In this document: one piece after another, positions 26,646 through 35,690 of the stretch
Layout of the letters: every line of letters begins with the position of its first letter
How positions within the stretch are numbered: the stretch's first letter is position 1
Assembly: GCF_000718025.1 (NCBI RefSeq)
Contig: NZ_JODS01000041.1
Coordinates: forward strand, 27,339 to 91,338
DNA from: Kitasatospora purpeofusca
GTDB lineage: Bacteria; Actinomycetota; Actinomycetes; Streptomycetales; Streptomycetaceae
DNA: 64,000 bases
Reading direction: 5' to 3'
Made by a program: the position numbers and the translations under genes
Notes under the pieces: generated by a model
What the model was told of the DNA's origin: nothing
Databases searched by the model: none
What the model saw: the letters and a program-made list of their open reading frames with translations, nothing else

Positions 26646-27309
26646 ATCGGGCCAGGTACTGCTCGGGATCGGCGAAGGCGCGGTCCTGGGCGCCGTGCCG
26701 GTGGAGGGCGAGCCGGCCGTCCGGGTACAGGCGGACGGTGGTGGTGGCCGCCCTGCGTACGCTTCCGGGCCCGTCGTGGTCGCCGTCGGCAACGGGGGAG
26801 CGGAGGACGGGGACCTCTGGCGGGAACATCGCGAGGGCCTCGTCGGGCCCGGGCGCCGGGTCGTGGCCGGTCCGGTTGGCGCTGCTGACGTAGAGCACGG
26901 GGAAGGCGTCCAGCAGGCCGGTCAGTGGCTGCCAGCGGGCGCCGAACAGCAGCGTCCAGCCGTCCTTGGTGGCCGGTGCCAGCCAGGGCGGCGCCTGCTC
27001 GGGGCGGCGCACGGGCGCGAGCACGGTGAGGTGCTCCTCGGCGAGCAGCCGCCGGGCCAGCCGCAGCGCGTCCGGGCCGAGGTCGAGCCGTTCCGTCAGC
27101 GCGTCGAGGGTCCGCGGGTGGTGGGCCCAGAGCGCGACGGCCTGCTCCGCCGGGCGCTGCTTGGCGGTGTTGACGGCCTCGGGCCGGGTGGCGGCGACGA
27201 CGCAGGTCAGCGGGGCGGGGTTGGGCAGCACCACGGCCCGCCCCCGGGTCAGGGCGGCGCTGACGGCCGCGAGGTCGGACAGTTCGCGGGCGGGGGGCGT
27301 CGGCGTCAC
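26623..27309 (-). CDS. Sua5/YciO/YrdC-like protein, divergent
   Basis: A 228-residue protein of the YrdC fold, the family that makes threonylcarbamoyl-adenylate for tRNA modification. The KxR motif (K50, R52 in NTAKQRPAEQ) and the SSAN motif (142-145) are kept, but the family PTDTxYGL loop is replaced by LPNPAPLTCV (28-37), so the substrate may differ. It is too divergent to be the housekeeping TsaC. GTG 27309 overlaps the stop of the upstream LeuA-like gene by four bases (GTGA), implying a joint function. The C-terminus runs into a tandem repeat. Confidence 0.75.
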   Translation of the reverse strand: MTPTPPARELSDLAAVSAALTRGRAVVLPNPAPLTCVVAATRPEAVNTAKQRPAEQAVALWAHHPRTLDALTERLDLGPDALRLARRLLAEEHLTVLAPVRRPEQAPPWLAPATKDGWTLLFGARWQPLTGLLDAFPVLYVSSANRTGHDPAPGPDEALAMFPPEVPVLRSPVADGDHDGPGSVRRAATTTVRLYPDGRLALHRHGAQDRAFADPEQYLARFGNGRGR

Positions 27310-28601
27310 GGGGTGTCCTCGGCAGCGCTGGTGCTGGTGCTGGTGCTGGTGCTGGTGCTGGTGGTGGTGCGGGCAACCCCTGCGCCGTCCAGATAGGCGG
27401 CGAACAGTTCCTCGTCGACGACGGCCTCGCCGGTGCGGAACGCCCGGCGCTTCACCCAGGCCGCGGCCGCGCGGGCCCCGGCGGCGTCCAGCCGGTGGCC
27501 GAGCCGCTCGGCGACCGCCGTGACGACCCGGGCGCTGGCCAACTGGGTGAGCACGATCCGGGGTTCGACCCCGAGCAGGACCGTGGGGTCGTAGGGCTGG
27601 AACAGCTGGGGGTCGACGAAGGGCGTGCCGGTGGAGATGGTGGCGACCCCGGTGCCGACCACCGGGGTGGTCACCGTCAGCGGTACTCCGGTCTGCTCCG
27701 AGACCAGGGCGGCGATGCGCGGCAGCCGGGTGAGGTCCGGTGCCCGCCACCACAGTTCGGCGGCGCGCGCGTCGGCGCCGAGCAGGGCCGCCGCGCGCTC
27801 CGGGTCGTGGGCGAGCAGGAACAGCAGCTGCTCGGTGGCTACCAGTCCGGAGCGCTCGGCCAGGCCGAGCCACGAACTGGCCACCACCCGGGCGCCGTTG
27901 CGCACGGCCTGGACGGTGTTGGCGAGCCCGAGGCCCAGGTCGTTGTGCAGGTGCGAGCCCAGTACCACCCCGGGACCGGCCGCAGCCGCCACCCGCGCGA
28001 ACATCTCGGCCGCCTCGCCGGGGAGTTGGCGCCCGACGGTGTCGGCGAGGAGCACGGTTCCGGCCCCGGCGGCGGTGAACCCGCCCGCCGCTTCGGCCAT
28101 CAGACCGTGGTCGGCACGGGAGGCGTCGGCCAGGCACAGGTCGATCGCGACGTCCTCGTCCAGGTCGCGCGCCGTCTTCACCAGGTCCGTGCCGCGCGCC
28201 AGCGCCTCGCGGGCGCCCCGGTGCGTCATCACCCGGGCCATCGCCTCGGAGGCCGGGACGACCGCCAGTACCCGGGCGTGCGCGACGCCGCGCACCGAGG
28301 CGACCGCCTGCCGGACGTCGGCCTCGGTGCCCCGGCAGACGGCCGCGGCCGAAACCTGCCCCTCGGTCTCGACGGCGACCTGCCGCACCGCCTCGAACTC
28401 CTCGGCGCACACGGCGGGGAATCCGGCGGCGAACACCACGTGGCGCGGCCCGTCCGCGCCGAACACCGCGCCGTGCTCCCGGGCGAGCCGCACCCGGAAG
28501 CCGCCCGGCATCAAGGTCTTGGCCTGAGCGCCGTCGCGCGCCGACTCCTCCCACACCACCAGGCGGCCTGCCGCCGCCGACTCCCGCACGATGTCCCGCA
28601 T
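27306..28601 (-). CDS. LeuA/homocitrate synthase-like (HMGL/DRE-TIM) enzyme
   Basis: A 431-residue DRE-TIM metallolyase. The signature loop reads EESARDGAQ (18-26) in place of the usual D-x-T-L-R-D-G-x-Q, so Arg22, Asp23 and Gln26 are kept while the first metal Asp is Glu. The metal-binding HLHND (about 217) is intact. It should condense or cleave an alpha-keto acid with an acyl-CoA, but does not look like standard LeuA or citramalate synthase and lacks the LeuA regulatory domain. The end is a (Ser-Thr)n tail from a microsatellite. A GAGAGGGGA site precedes ATG 28601. Coupled to the Sua5-like gene. Confidence 0.78.
   Translation of the reverse strand: MRDIVRESAAAGRLVVWEESARDGAQAKTLMPGGFRVRLAREHGAVFGADGPRHVVFAAGFPAVCAEEFEAVRQVAVETEGQVSAAAVCRGTEADVRQAVASVRGVAHARVLAVVPASEAMARVMTHRGAREALARGTDLVKTARDLDEDVAIDLCLADASRADHGLMAEAAGGFTAAGAGTVLLADTVGRQLPGEAAEMFARVAAAAGPGVVLGSHLHNDLGLGLANTVQAVRNGARVVASSWLGLAERSGLVATEQLLFLLAHDPERAAALLGADARAAELWWRAPDLTRLPRIAALVSEQTGVPLTVTTPVVGTGVATISTGTPFVDPQLFQPYDPTVLLGVEPRIVLTQLASARVVTAVAERLGHRLDAAGARAAAAWVKRRAFRTGEAVVDEELFAAYLDGAGVARTTTSTSTSTSTSTSAAEDTP
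27326..27372. repeat. GCTGGT hexanucleotide microsatellite
   Basis: About seven tandem GCTGGT units encode the alternating Thr-Ser tail at the C-terminus of the LeuA-like protein. A likely site of slippage. Confidence 0.85.
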
Positions 28602-28702
28602 CGGTGATCCCCTCTCGTCCGGACCGCACCCTACGCCGGGCGCGCTTCGGGGGCGCGGGCGGCTGCTTCCCGTGCGCCTGCGTGCGCTCCCGGCAGCCAT
28701 AG

Positions 28703-28752
28703 TTGACGATCCATCAGGTCGAAGAGGGGCGGAACATCTGATGGGATGTCAA
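28703..28752. promoter_or_regulatory. Interrupted inverted repeat upstream of LPXTG protein gene
   Basis: TTGACGATCCATCAG (28703-28717) faces CTGATGGGATGTCAA (28738-28752), an inverted repeat with 15-bp arms and two mismatches. It lies 117-166 bp before the surface-protein gene, in a region richer in A and T than its surroundings, and is probably a regulator site or promoter element. Confidence 0.5.
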
Positions 28753-28868
28753 AGTTCCTGGTTCTCCTGCGAACTTCCATAAGCCCCCTTTAAGCTCCCC
28801 TTACCAACGGCGGCTTTCCGCCATACGCGACTCCTATCCGAGGTCGGGGCGGCAGGCCCAACTCCACC

Positions 28869-31739
28869 ATGAGAGCAGGGATGACAACGACACGTGCACA
28901 GGAACCGGGTGCCCCGCGCGGCCCGGAACGACGACGGCCGGGGGCGCCCGGCCGCCGGACCCTCGGCGCGGCGGCGGCGCTGGCCGTCGGCATCGGCGCG
29001 GTCTCGCTGGTGGCCGCGCCGGAGGCCTTCCCGCAGGCGGGCGACGGCACCGTGACCGTCCGCGTGGTGCGGGCCGTCGACACCAGCGGGGTGTGGACGC
29101 CCGCGCTGGAACCCGGGCTGGCCGGAGTCAGGGTGACCCTCACCGACGACGCCGGCGCGAGCATCGAGGGCACCACGGCGGCGGACGGCACGGTGACACT
29201 GGCGCCGGCCGCGGCCAAGCCGACCGGCGGCAAGTACCGCGTCCAGGTGGTGAATCCGAAGCCCGGCAAGCTCTACCCGGCCTTTGCCTCCAAGCAGGGC
29301 CTGACCGGCGCGCCCAACCAGCTGAGCAGCAACGAGGAGTTCGTCGACCTCTCCGGCGGCAAGAACGTCTCCTACACCACCGGACTGTGGAGCCCCGGCG
29401 ACTACTGCCAGAAGAACGCCCCGCTGGTCTCGGCCTGCCAGCCGACCACGCGCGAGGGCGGGGCGCAGCGCACGCTGCTGTCCTTCCCGTACAGCGCGCG
29501 CGGCCAGGAGGGCGTGGACGTCAACGCCACCGACCTCGCCACCAACGCCGACACCGGCACCCTGTTCGGCATCGCCTGGAACCGGGCGGACCGCCGGTTG
29601 TTCTCCTCCGCGGTGGCCAAGCGCACCACCGACTACGGCCCCGGCGGCGCGGGCGCGATCTACGTGACCGACCTGGCCACGAAGACCACGAAGCTCTTCA
29701 CCACCGTCCCGAACGCCGGCGCGACCGCCCACGGCGGCGGCACCGACGACGGGTTCCTGGCGGTACCGGGCAAGGAGAGCCTCGGCGGCATCAAGATCAC
29801 CGACGACGGCAAGGACCTCTTCGTCGTCAACCTCAACGACCGCAAGCTCTACCGCTACGACGCCACCGGGCCCACGGCGGACGCACCGAAGGCCAGTTAC
29901 CCGATCCCCGACCCCGGCTGTCCGGCGGCCGTGGACTGGCGGCCGTTCGGCCTCGGCCTGCAGGACGGCACCGGCTACCTCGGCGGCGTCTGCTCGGGCG
30001 AGTCGACCGGCAGGGTCGCCGACCTGCGCGCGATCGTGCTGCCCTTCGACCTCGGCACCGGCGCCTTCGCGGCGGCGGTGCTGAAGCAGCCGCTGGACTA
30101 CCCGCGCCAGAGCACCGTCGGCAGCGGCCCCTGCGACGGGGCGGGCTGGTACCCGTGGACCAACACCTATCCGACCTCGCAGAACGGCAACCCCTGCGGT
30201 GCCAGCACCATCGCCAACCCCGAACCGGAGTTGGGCGAGATCGCCTTCGAGACCGACGGCTCGATGCTGCTGTCCTTCCGCGACCGCTTCGGCGACCGCG
30301 CCCCGGCCGGCCCGACGCCCGGCTCCGTCGCCGTCGTCATGTCGGGCGGTGACCTCAACAAGGCCTGCCCGGTCGACGGCAGCTACGTGATGGACACCAA
30401 CAACGGCTGCGGACTGTCCCCCCGGGGCACCCGCTTCTTCGACACCAGCTGGGGCGGCCACCGCAACACGGCCTTCGCCGGCATGGCCTTCTCCAAGGTC
30501 GAGAACACCATCGCGACCTCCGCCTTCGACCCCAACCACACCGCCCTCGGCTACGGCACCTCCTTCCTCCAGCGGAACGGCCAGCAGGACCCGAAGTTCG
30601 GCCTGCGGCTCAACCCGGCGGGAGTGGTGGCGCCGTTCGGCAAGGGCGCCTCGATGGGCGACCTCGAAGTGCTCTGCGACCAGGCCCCGCTCCAGATCGG
30701 CAACCGGGTCTGGTACGACCCCGAGCGCTCCGGCCTCCAACTGCCGGGCCAGCGCCCGGTGCCGGGGGCCACGGTCAACCTGTACGACGAGTCGGGGAAG
30801 CTCGTCGGTACCACGAAGACCACCGCGCGCGGCGAGTACTACTTCGACGACTCCAACGTCACCGGCGGCCTCAAGCCGCGCACCAAGTACACCGTCAAGC
30901 TCGACAACCCGGCCGACTACGCCAAGGACGGCCCCCTGTACCAGTGGGTGCCCACCACGGCGGACGTCGGCGACAACCACTTCGTCGACTCCAAGGGCGT
31001 CGTCCCGGCGGGCGGGCAGTACGTCGAACGTGCCCTGACCACCGGCGGACCGGGTGAGAACGACCACACCTACGACTTCGGGTTCCGGCAGCAGGAAGGC
31101 GCGCTGCGCCTGGTCAAGCACGACCAGGACGGCAAGCCGCTGGCGGGCGCGAAGTTCCGGCTGTGGAAGGACACCAACGGCACCGACGGGCTGCAGAGCA
31201 CAGGCGACAAGCCCGACACCGCGGTGGGCGACCCGTGCACGACCGGGGCCGACGGCATCTGCCAGGGCGCCGGCACGGTCGGGACGTACTACTGGCAGGA
31301 GACCAGCCCGCCGGACGGCTACTCCGCGCCGGAGGTGACGGTGTTCGGCCCGCTGAGGCTGACCGCCGACAACCTCACCACCGGGGTCTCGGTGACGGCC
31401 GTCAACAAGCTGATCCCGACGCCCACGCCCACCCCGACGCCCACCCCGACCCCGACCCCGACACCCACGCCGAGCCCGACGGCGACGCCCACCCCGACGG
31501 ACACGCCGACCCCGGCGCCCACCGTGGTGACGCCGCCCCAGACCTGGCCGCCGGCGCAGCCGGGCCCGGCCGTGCCGCCGCCCGCCCCGCCGGCGCCGGC
31601 CCCCGTCCCCGGATCGCACCTGCCCAGCACCGGTGCGAGCGAGGGCATCCCGGTGATGCTGGCCGGCGCGGGAACGCTGACGCTGCTCGGCGCGGCGCTC
31701 CTGCTGCTGTCCCGCCGACGCCGGGCGCGGCACCAGTAG
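28869..31739 (+). CDS. LPXTG-anchored surface protein with SdrD-type B domains
   Basis: A 956-residue wall-anchored protein. An N-terminal signal region (helix about 34-52) is followed by an early Ig/collagen-binding-B-like domain, a central beta-propeller-like region of about 350 residues, then two SdrD/Cna-B-like repeats (NRVWYDPERSGLQLPGQRPVPGATVNLYD and GALRLVKHDQDGKPLAGAKFRLW). A long (Pro-Thr)n stalk leads to the sorting signal LPSTGA near residue 918, a hydrophobic helix and an RRRRARH tail, so a class A-type sortase should attach it. Two ATG codons (28869 and 28881) are possible starts. It probably mediates surface contact or adhesion; ligand unknown. Confidence 0.85.
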   Translation: MRAGMTTTRAQEPGAPRGPERRRPGAPGRRTLGAAAALAVGIGAVSLVAAPEAFPQAGDGTVTVRVVRAVDTSGVWTPALEPGLAGVRVTLTDDAGASIEGTTAADGTVTLAPAAAKPTGGKYRVQVVNPKPGKLYPAFASKQGLTGAPNQLSSNEEFVDLSGGKNVSYTTGLWSPGDYCQKNAPLVSACQPTTREGGAQRTLLSFPYSARGQEGVDVNATDLATNADTGTLFGIAWNRADRRLFSSAVAKRTTDYGPGGAGAIYVTDLATKTTKLFTTVPNAGATAHGGGTDDGFLAVPGKESLGGIKITDDGKDLFVVNLNDRKLYRYDATGPTADAPKASYPIPDPGCPAAVDWRPFGLGLQDGTGYLGGVCSGESTGRVADLRAIVLPFDLGTGAFAAAVLKQPLDYPRQSTVGSGPCDGAGWYPWTNTYPTSQNGNPCGASTIANPEPELGEIAFETDGSMLLSFRDRFGDRAPAGPTPGSVAVVMSGGDLNKACPVDGSYVMDTNNGCGLSPRGTRFFDTSWGGHRNTAFAGMAFSKVENTIATSAFDPNHTALGYGTSFLQRNGQQDPKFGLRLNPAGVVAPFGKGASMGDLEVLCDQAPLQIGNRVWYDPERSGLQLPGQRPVPGATVNLYDESGKLVGTTKTTARGEYYFDDSNVTGGLKPRTKYTVKLDNPADYAKDGPLYQWVPTTADVGDNHFVDSKGVVPAGGQYVERALTTGGPGENDHTYDFGFRQQEGALRLVKHDQDGKPLAGAKFRLWKDTNGTDGLQSTGDKPDTAVGDPCTTGADGICQGAGTVGTYYWQETSPPDGYSAPEVTVFGPLRLTADNLTTGVSVTAVNKLIPTPTPTPTPTPTPTPTPTPSPTATPTPTDTPTPAPTVVTPPQTWPPAQPGPAVPPPAPPAPAPVPGSHLPSTGASEGIPVMLAGAGTLTLLGAALLLLSRRRRARHQ
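31417..31530. repeat. Pro-Thr stalk repeat (CCGACGCCCACC type)
   Basis: Tandem six-base-period repeats of CCSACS type encode the (PT)n wall-spanning stalk of the LPXTG protein. Confidence 0.8.
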
Positions 31740-31949
31740 TTGCGCTGCCAGTAGTAGTGCTGCCAGCAGTAACGGTGTCAGCAGTAACGGCACAGCCCTG
31801 GTGGCGGCCCTGACGGGACGTCGCCGAGCGGGCGGGTCCAGGACCTCCGGGTCCTCGGACCCGCCCGCTCACGCACGCACCCGCACCCGCACCGGTGGAG
31901 CGGCCGAGCGGCCGACCCGGCCGACCGACGGACGAGAGAAGGAACCCGT

Positions 31950-32873
31950 ATGGCCCGGACGACCCCGGCCCGGAACCCGGAGGCCGCGAAGCAGACGTCG
32001 ACGACGGGGGAGCCCGGGAAGGCGAAGGCGGCAGGGAAGGACAAGGCGGCAGGGAAGGACGGGGCGGCGAGGAAGGCGAAGGCGTCCGGAAAGGACCACG
32101 CCCCAGGACCGGACCCGCGCCGCCGCCGCACCGTCCGCCTCAGGATCCTCGCCGCCCTGGTGGCGGGCGCCGCCGCCGTCGGCGGAACGGTCGCCTACCG
32201 GACCGTCACCGCCGGCACCGGGGAACGCCCGGTCACCGTCGACGAGGCCTCCCGGCTGGCCCTGTCGCGGCTCAACCTGTTCCAGGCCAGCCCGGTCACG
32301 CTCGCCCTGACCGCCGCCGAGGGCGGCGACGTCACCGTCCGGGTCGAGGGCGTCGTGGACTACCGCGTCCGCCGGGGCGTCGGCCGCTACCAGGTCACCG
32401 GCGCGAGCGGCCCGCTCGACCACGGCCTGGTGGTGTGGGACGCCGGCGGCCTCGGGCTCGCCCCCGAACCCGCCGGGGTCGACGGCCCGGCCTGGAAGCA
32501 GGCCGAACGGGTACCCCGGCAGGGCTGGTCCCCCCGCTCCTACACCGCCGACCCGCTGGACGCCGGCCTTCAACTGGTCGTCCAGCTCGGCGCCGACCGT
32601 CCCGACAACCCGCTGCTGCTCGCCCAGTCCGGGGCCCGCAGGCTCGGCGGGGAGCGGATCGACGGCCGGGAGTACGACCGGTTCGCCGGCCCGCGCGCCC
32701 AGGGCGCCGCCCCCGACGGCGAGCGCTCGCCGCTCACCTACTGGGTCGACGGCGACGGCGGCCTGCGGCGGGTCACCATGCGGATGCCCGGCCTGGGCAC
32801 GCCGACCGCGGTGGAGTTCTCCGGGCAGGACGGCGGCGCCGTCCTGCCCGAAGCCCCCTGGCTCACCGGCTGA
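31950..32873 (+). CDS. Membrane-anchored hypothetical protein with Lys-rich N-terminus
   Basis: A 307-residue protein. Residues 1-60 are rich in Lys, Ala and Gly (AAGKDKAAGKDGAARKAK); a single hydrophobic helix follows (RLRILAALVAGAAAVGGTVAY, about 63-83); the rest is probably outside the cell. The outer part (for example GGDVTVRVEGVVDYRVRRGVGRY) has the alternating pattern of a beta-rich domain, somewhat like mycobacterial LppX/LprG-type proteins, but I do not recognise a family with certainty. Convergent with the beta-helix lipoprotein gene, 26 bp apart. Confidence 0.75.
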   Translation: MARTTPARNPEAAKQTSTTGEPGKAKAAGKDKAAGKDGAARKAKASGKDHAPGPDPRRRRTVRLRILAALVAGAAAVGGTVAYRTVTAGTGERPVTVDEASRLALSRLNLFQASPVTLALTAAEGGDVTVRVEGVVDYRVRRGVGRYQVTGASGPLDHGLVVWDAGGLGLAPEPAGVDGPAWKQAERVPRQGWSPRSYTADPLDAGLQLVVQLGADRPDNPLLLAQSGARRLGGERIDGREYDRFAGPRAQGAAPDGERSPLTYWVDGDGGLRRVTMRMPGLGTPTAVEFSGQDGGAVLPEAPWLTG

Positions 32874-32899
32874 CCGCGCCACCCCTTCGGGCTCCTGCC

Positions 32900-34234
32900 T
32901 CACCCCGCCGGGCGCGGCGGGAGCGAGCCGGCGTCCGTCGGCAGCGGGTACGCCGCCGGGTCCACCGGCCCCGGCAGCCCGGTCGCCGGGCGGGCCGGCG
33001 CCGCCGGGTCCACCGCGGACGGCACCGCGGGCGGTGCCGCCACCTGGCTGAACGGAACCCCCGGCGGTGCCTGCACCGGGGCCGGGCGCCCGGCGGCCAG
33101 CGGCCCGCGCCCCTGGCCGCCGCAGGCCGCCGCCGTCTCCAGGCCGTCCGGACTCTGGGCGCCGGGCCGGTTGCCGGTGAAGCAGTTGCCGGGATCGGCA
33201 GAGGCGAGCACCAGGTCCACGCCGTTGCCGTCCACCTGGTTGCCCTCGACCCGGTTGCCGCTCGCCGGGTGGCCCGCCGGATCCGTGACGACCACCCCGG
33301 CCGCGCGGTTGCCCCGGACGAGGTTGCGCTCCACCCGGTTCGCCGTCCCGCCGCCGATCCCGATGCCGATGCCGAAGCCCCCGTCGGCCTGCTGCGGGGT
33401 GTCGGCGGCGTTGTTGTCGACGACCACGTTGCCCGCGATCACCGCCCCGTGCTGCGGTGCCAGCGCCTCCAGGTCGTTGGAGTTCACCGTGACACCCACC
33501 CGGTTCCCGGCCACCCGGTTGCCCAGGATCGACAGGCCGTCCGAGGCGTTGGTCAGCTCGACCCCGACCGCGTTGCGCTCCACCGTGTTGCCGCGCACCA
33601 GGGTGTCGCAAGGCTTGCACTGCCCGACGTAGATACCGGAGTCGGCGTGCCCGGAGGCGTAGGAGTCCTCGATCACGCCGCCGCGCGCGTCGAACGCGTA
33701 GATGCCGTACAGGCCGTTGTTGTACGCCGTCACACCGGTCGCCCGGAAGCCCTGGACGGGCGGGAAGCGGGTGGTGTCCAGCGGGTCGTACGCCGATCCG
33801 CCCGCGCCGCGCTGCTGCAGCTTCTCGTCGGTGACACCGGTGAACAGCACGCCGTTGGCCAGGTAGTGGTGCACGGTGAGGTTCTCCACCACCGAGCCCG
33901 GGCCGGTGACGGTGATGCCGTTGGCCAGCTTCAGCCCGCCGTCGAGCACCACGGCGGAGCGGTCGGTCCCGCGCAGCACCAGGTTGCTCCGGGCGACGCG
34001 CACGCTCTCGCGGTAGGTGCCGGGGCCGATCAGCACCGTGTCGCCGTCGCGCGCGACGTCCACGGCCCGCTGGACGGTGGGGAAGTCCTCCGGCACCCGG
34101 ACCACGTTCCCGGCCGGGTGCGCGGCGTCGCCGGAGCCCGAACCGCTGGAGGAACACCCGGTGGCCGTACTGGCGGCCAGCGCCGCCATCACCACCGCGA
34201 GAGTCAACTGACGAACACGAAACGTGATTTGCAT
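32900..34234 (-). CDS. Right-handed beta-helix lipoprotein (NosD/PbH1 repeats)
   Basis: A 444-residue exported protein. The signal peptide ends in a lipobox at TATGC (Cys27). The body begins VVRVPEDFPTVQRAVDVARDGDTVLIGPGTY, the classic start of NosD-like parallel beta-helix proteins, followed by many PbH1 coils of the form GNxVxGNRVGV. A Pro/Ala-rich tail ends it. Such domains bind or cleave polysaccharides; no catalytic triad is clear. ATG 34234 is chosen because it starts the signal peptide; it leaves only 31 bp to the divergent DyP start. Confidence 0.85.
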   Translation of the reverse strand: MQITFRVRQLTLAVVMAALAASTATGCSSSGSGSGDAAHPAGNVVRVPEDFPTVQRAVDVARDGDTVLIGPGTYRESVRVARSNLVLRGTDRSAVVLDGGLKLANGITVTGPGSVVENLTVHHYLANGVLFTGVTDEKLQQRGAGGSAYDPLDTTRFPPVQGFRATGVTAYNNGLYGIYAFDARGGVIEDSYASGHADSGIYVGQCKPCDTLVRGNTVERNAVGVELTNASDGLSILGNRVAGNRVGVTVNSNDLEALAPQHGAVIAGNVVVDNNAADTPQQADGGFGIGIGIGGGTANRVERNLVRGNRAAGVVVTDPAGHPASGNRVEGNQVDGNGVDLVLASADPGNCFTGNRPGAQSPDGLETAAACGGQGRGPLAAGRPAPVQAPPGVPFSQVAAPPAVPSAVDPAAPARPATGLPGPVDPAAYPLPTDAGSLPPRPAG

Positions 34235-34265
34235 AGGACGTGTTCTATCGTCTCCAATAGGGCGC

Positions 34266-35570
34266 ATGCCCACCGAACCGGAGAACGCGCCGCCGTCGGA
34301 GAACGCGCGGCCGTCGGACCCGCCCGCCGGTTCGCCTGCCGCTTCGGCCGCCGGTCCGCCCGTGAGCGGCCCCGGGCGGCGCCGGGCACTGCTGGCGGCC
34401 GGGGCGGTGCTGGCCGCCGGACTCGGCGCGACGGTCGGCGAACTCGCGCACGGCGGAGCCCTGTTCGGCGGACCGACCGGGTCGACCGGCTCGGGCCGGA
34501 CCCCGTCCGGTACGCCGGCCGGTGCGCCGCCGGCGGAGGCCGCGATCCCCTTCCACGGAGCCCGCCAGTCCGGACTGACGGGCCCTCAACTCCCCGCGAC
34601 CAGGCTGCTCGCCTTCGACCTCCCGACGAACTCCCCGGCCGCCGACCGGAACGCCCTGCGCACCCTGCTCGCCGACTGGACCCGCCTCCTCTCCGCCACG
34701 GCGGCCGGTGCGCCCCCGGACCCGCGACTGCGCGGCGACGACGGCCCGCCCCGGACGGCCTCGCTGGTCGGCCTCGGCCCGGCGCTCGCCGCCCGGCTGG
34801 CCCTCGCCGTCCCCGGCGGACTGGCCGAGCCGCCCGCCTTCCCCGGCGACCGCCTCGACCCGGCGCGCGGCGGCGGCGACCTGCTGCTCCAGCTCTCCGC
34901 CGCCGACCCCTGGACCCTCGCCGTCCTCACCGAACTCGCCGGTGCGGCCGCCCACTCCGCCGGCGCCGTGCCCCGCTGGTCGCAGTCCGGCTTCCTGCCC
35001 CCGACCCGGCCGGGCGCCACCCCGCGCAACCTGTTCGGCTTCAAGGACGGCACCGCCAACCCGGACGAGGAGGCCGCCCGCCAGTGGGTCTGGGGCCCGC
35101 CCGGCCCGCACGAGAACGCCACCCTCCTGGTCTACCGGCGGATCCGGATGGACACCGCCGCCTTCGCCGCCCTCCCCGCGGAGCGGCAGGAGGCCGCGAT
35201 GGGCCGCCGCGCCGCCGACGGCGCCCCACTGACCGGGAGCGCCGAGCACGACGAGCCCGACCTCTACGCCAAGCACCCGGACGGCGCCTACGTCATCCCG
35301 GCCACCGCCCACGTCCGGCTCACCGGCCCCCGCCTCGACGGCGGCGCCCGGATGCTCCGGCGCGGCTACGGCTACGACGACGCCCCGGACGACCGGGGGC
35401 TGCTCTTCGCCGCCTTCGTGCGCGACACCGCCCAGTTCACCCGCGTCCAGAGCCGCTTGGCCGAGCGCGACGCCCTCAACCCCTTCCTCACCCACACCGC
35501 CTCCGCCGTCGCCTACGTCCTCCCCGGCGCCCCGCCGGGAACCGTCCTCGGCGCCCAGCTGCTCGCCTGA
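34266..35570 (+). CDS. Tat-exported DyP-type heme peroxidase
   Basis: A 434-residue dye-decolourising peroxidase of the EfeB branch. A GRRRALLAAGAVLAAGLGA Tat-type signal lies near residue 40. Family motifs are LFGFKDGTANP (catalytic Asp of GxxDG), a His in IPATAHVRL that fits the proximal heme ligand, and LLFAAFVRD with the distal Arg. These enzymes use H2O2 to oxidise dyes, phenols or porphyrins; EfeB takes part in iron uptake. No efeU or efeO lies next to it, although an EfeU-like fragment is at the right edge of the window. Start ATG 34266 gives a full signal; a longer form from 34224 is possible. Confidence 0.9.
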   Translation: MPTEPENAPPSENARPSDPPAGSPAASAAGPPVSGPGRRRALLAAGAVLAAGLGATVGELAHGGALFGGPTGSTGSGRTPSGTPAGAPPAEAAIPFHGARQSGLTGPQLPATRLLAFDLPTNSPAADRNALRTLLADWTRLLSATAAGAPPDPRLRGDDGPPRTASLVGLGPALAARLALAVPGGLAEPPAFPGDRLDPARGGGDLLLQLSAADPWTLAVLTELAGAAAHSAGAVPRWSQSGFLPPTRPGATPRNLFGFKDGTANPDEEAARQWVWGPPGPHENATLLVYRRIRMDTAAFAALPAERQEAAMGRRAADGAPLTGSAEHDEPDLYAKHPDGAYVIPATAHVRLTGPRLDGGARMLRRGYGYDDAPDDRGLLFAAFVRDTAQFTRVQSRLAERDALNPFLTHTASAVAYVLPGAPPGTVLGAQLLA

Positions 35571-35690
35571 CGGTCCGTCATGGGTTTCGCCGGGGGCCGC
35601 GGCGGGGATCTCGCCGTTCCCGGGTCGGCGGGCCGCGGGTGCGCCAGGATGTAGGCCGACGAACGCGCTTGTCGGGGTTGGGAGTTGTGA

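Noticed and set aside
34234..34273. Upstream ATG 34273 as start of the beta-helix lipoprotein
   Set aside because: It would add residues before the signal peptide and overlap the divergent DyP start.
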